Shown piece after piece: positions 63,014-64,000 of a stretch of DNA of 64,000 nt. The stretch spans positions 52,312 through 116,311 of the forward strand of contig NZ_BEWO01000011.1 in the NCBI RefSeq assembly GCF_002723975.1. Reading direction: 5' to 3'. The notes below the pieces were generated by a model. It saw nothing but the letters and a program-made list of their open reading frames with translations, was not told the DNA's origin and did not search any database. A program made the translations under genes and the position numbers. Numbering within the stretch: position 1 is the stretch's first letter; each line of letters starts with the position of its first letter. The stretch comes from Gluconobacter japonicus (GTDB lineage Bacteria > Pseudomonadota > Alphaproteobacteria > Acetobacterales > Acetobacteraceae).

Positions 63014-64000
63014 TGGTTGATGAGTATAGTATTTATAATAATATAATTTCAGTACTAGTCGTAGATGATTCTTTGACGAGCCGCGCGCTGATAATGCTTG
63101 CTCTTAAACGTGATCCTAGAATCAAAGTTGTTGGAACTGCTGGTACGCCGCTGGAAGCCAAAGATTTGATTTTGAAGCTCCAGCCGGATGTCTTGACGCT
63201 GGATGTTGAAATGCCAGGCATGAACGGTTTGCAGTTCCTTGAAAAAATTATGCGCCTCAGACCTATGCCTGTTGTCATGGTGTCCAGTCTCATGGCGCCC
63301 CGAAGTGCAATGACTGACATGGCCTGTCGACTAGGAGCAGTAGAATGTTTCTCCAAGTCTTCCGGGATGCAGGGGGAAGCTGTTTTTGCCGGTTTGGCAG
63401 ACGCTGTTGTCCGCGCCGCGGTTCAAACCGGGAAATCTCATTCAGGTAAGAGCCAAGGTCATTCGGTTGTGTCTGATACGATCGTCGCGATCGGTGCTTC
63501 TACTGGGGGCGTGGAAGCTCTTGGGGAAGTTCTTGGAAGTTTTCCGGAGGATTGTCCTCCAACGATCATTGTTCAGCATATGCCGCAGCAGTTTTCCAAT
63601 AATTTTGCACGTCGCCTTAATGCCATTTCGCGACCCGATGTCTCCCTTGTCACGGATGGATGTAAATTGATCAGAGGAAAAGTGCTTATTGCGCCTGGGG
63701 GCGAGGCGCACACTGAAGTGAGCCGTACTGGACGTGTCTCACCTTATAGTTGCCACCTTGTGTCCGGCCCTCCGCTTAATGGACATAGGCCATCTGTGGA
63801 CGCGCTGTTTCTGTCTGTAGCTCAAGCGGCTGGACGTCTTGCTATAGGAGTCATTCTGACAGGCATGGAAGCTGATGGAGCTCGCGGTCTTCTTGCCATG
63901 AGGCGTGCTGGAGCGAGAACCATTGGGCAGGATCGGAAAACATCTGTCATCTATGGAATGCCGAAAGCAGCCTTTGAATGTGGGGCTGTAGAAATGCAGC
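63013..64000 (+). CDS. cheB: Chemotaxis methylesterase CheB, C terminus cut by the window
   Basis: A receiver domain (VLVVDDSLTSR, TLDVEMPGMNG) is followed by the CB methylesterase with the Ser in AIGASTGGVEAL, His in IVQHMPQQFSN and Asp in LTGMEADGARGL. It demethylates or deamidates receptor residues and is activated by CheA phosphorylation. About the first 50 bases are still AT-rich, after which composition returns to the usual level. Only the last few residues are missing. Confidence 0.95.
   Translation, partial: MVDEYSIYNNIISVLVVDDSLTSRALIMLALKRDPRIKVVGTAGTPLEAKDLILKLQPDVLTLDVEMPGMNGLQFLEKIMRLRPMPVVMVSSLMAPRSAMTDMACRLGAVECFSKSSGMQGEAVFAGLADAVVRAAVQTGKSHSGKSQGHSVVSDTIVAIGASTGGVEALGEVLGSFPEDCPPTIIVQHMPQQFSNNFARRLNAISRPDVSLVTDGCKLIRGKVLIAPGGEAHTEVSRTGRVSPYSCHLVSGPPLNGHRPSVDALFLSVAQAAGRLAIGVILTGMEADGARGLLAMRRAGARTIGQDRKTSVIYGMPKAAFECGAVEMQ

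Overview
The window looks like the chromosome of an acetic acid bacterium (Acetobacteraceae), most plausibly Gluconobacter or a close relative. This rests on an alphaproteobacterial gene repertoire, mid-50s percent G+C over most of the window by eye, an alphaproteobacterial flagellar block (flgB-flgC-fliE-fliQ-fliR-flhB with divergent fliO-fliP), an aminotransferase-hom-glpX-recJ string, and a queDCE cluster convergent with folate genes. I could not search a database, so the genus is an inference. I see no insertion sequence, prophage, CRISPR array or replication origin.

Layout. 1-4.7 kb: the tail of a metal-chelate binding protein, an exported beta-hexosaminidase and an exported M13 metallopeptidase. 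4.8-9.3 kb: a methionine block, with metE under a cobalamin riboswitch, divergent from an ArsR-methyltransferase fusion and metF. 9.3-11.6 kb: a HAD phosphatase, a LacI-type regulator and a small Cys-rich secreted protein. 11.6-16.2 kb: a sulfide/persulfide detoxification cluster (ArsR regulator and peroxiredoxin divergent from persulfide dioxygenase, DUF442-SQR fusion and TauE exporter) around a perfect AT-rich inverted repeat. 16.5-22.7 kb: XRE-cupin and TetR regulators and two divergent TonB-dependent receptors with a Zur-like site between them. 22.7-29.0 kb: a PAS-GGDEF-EAL protein, a PKHD hydroxylase with a Fur-like palindrome, an exported adenine deaminase-like enzyme and a HupE/UreJ-type membrane protein.

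29.2-34.7 kb: tRNA-Glu and the recJ-glpX-hom-aminotransferase string. The aminotransferase is split by a one-base frameshift. 34.8-39.9 kb: an OmpA-like lipoprotein, a ClpP-type protease, a ferritin-like protein, a diguanylate cyclase and recA. 40.0-44.6 kb: flagellar rod and export genes in two divergent units. 44.6-49.8 kb: a gamma-glutamyltransferase-like lipoprotein, a DsbA-like protein and a membrane EAL protein with a degenerate GGDEF site. 49.8-54.1 kb: folP, a folB-folK fusion and folE, convergent with queE-queC-queD, so GTP cyclohydrolase I sits where folate and queuosine synthesis meet. 54.2-56.3 kb: an ABC-2 polysaccharide exporter pair, a tiny Ser/Thr-rich protein and tRNA-Asp. 56.5-64.0 kb: a double retropepsin-like lipoprotein and a chemotaxis operon (mcp, STAS protein, cheY, cheA, cheW, cheR, cheB) cut by the window end.

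The most unusual signals are the very AT-rich core of the chemotaxis operon, whose borders fall inside cheA and cheB; the sulfide cluster, whose regulator lacks the usual cysteine pair and whose SQR is fused to a phosphatase-like domain with a displaced cysteine; the ArsR-methyltransferase fusion facing a B12-riboswitch-controlled metE across a palindrome; and the Zur-like site between two TonB receptors.
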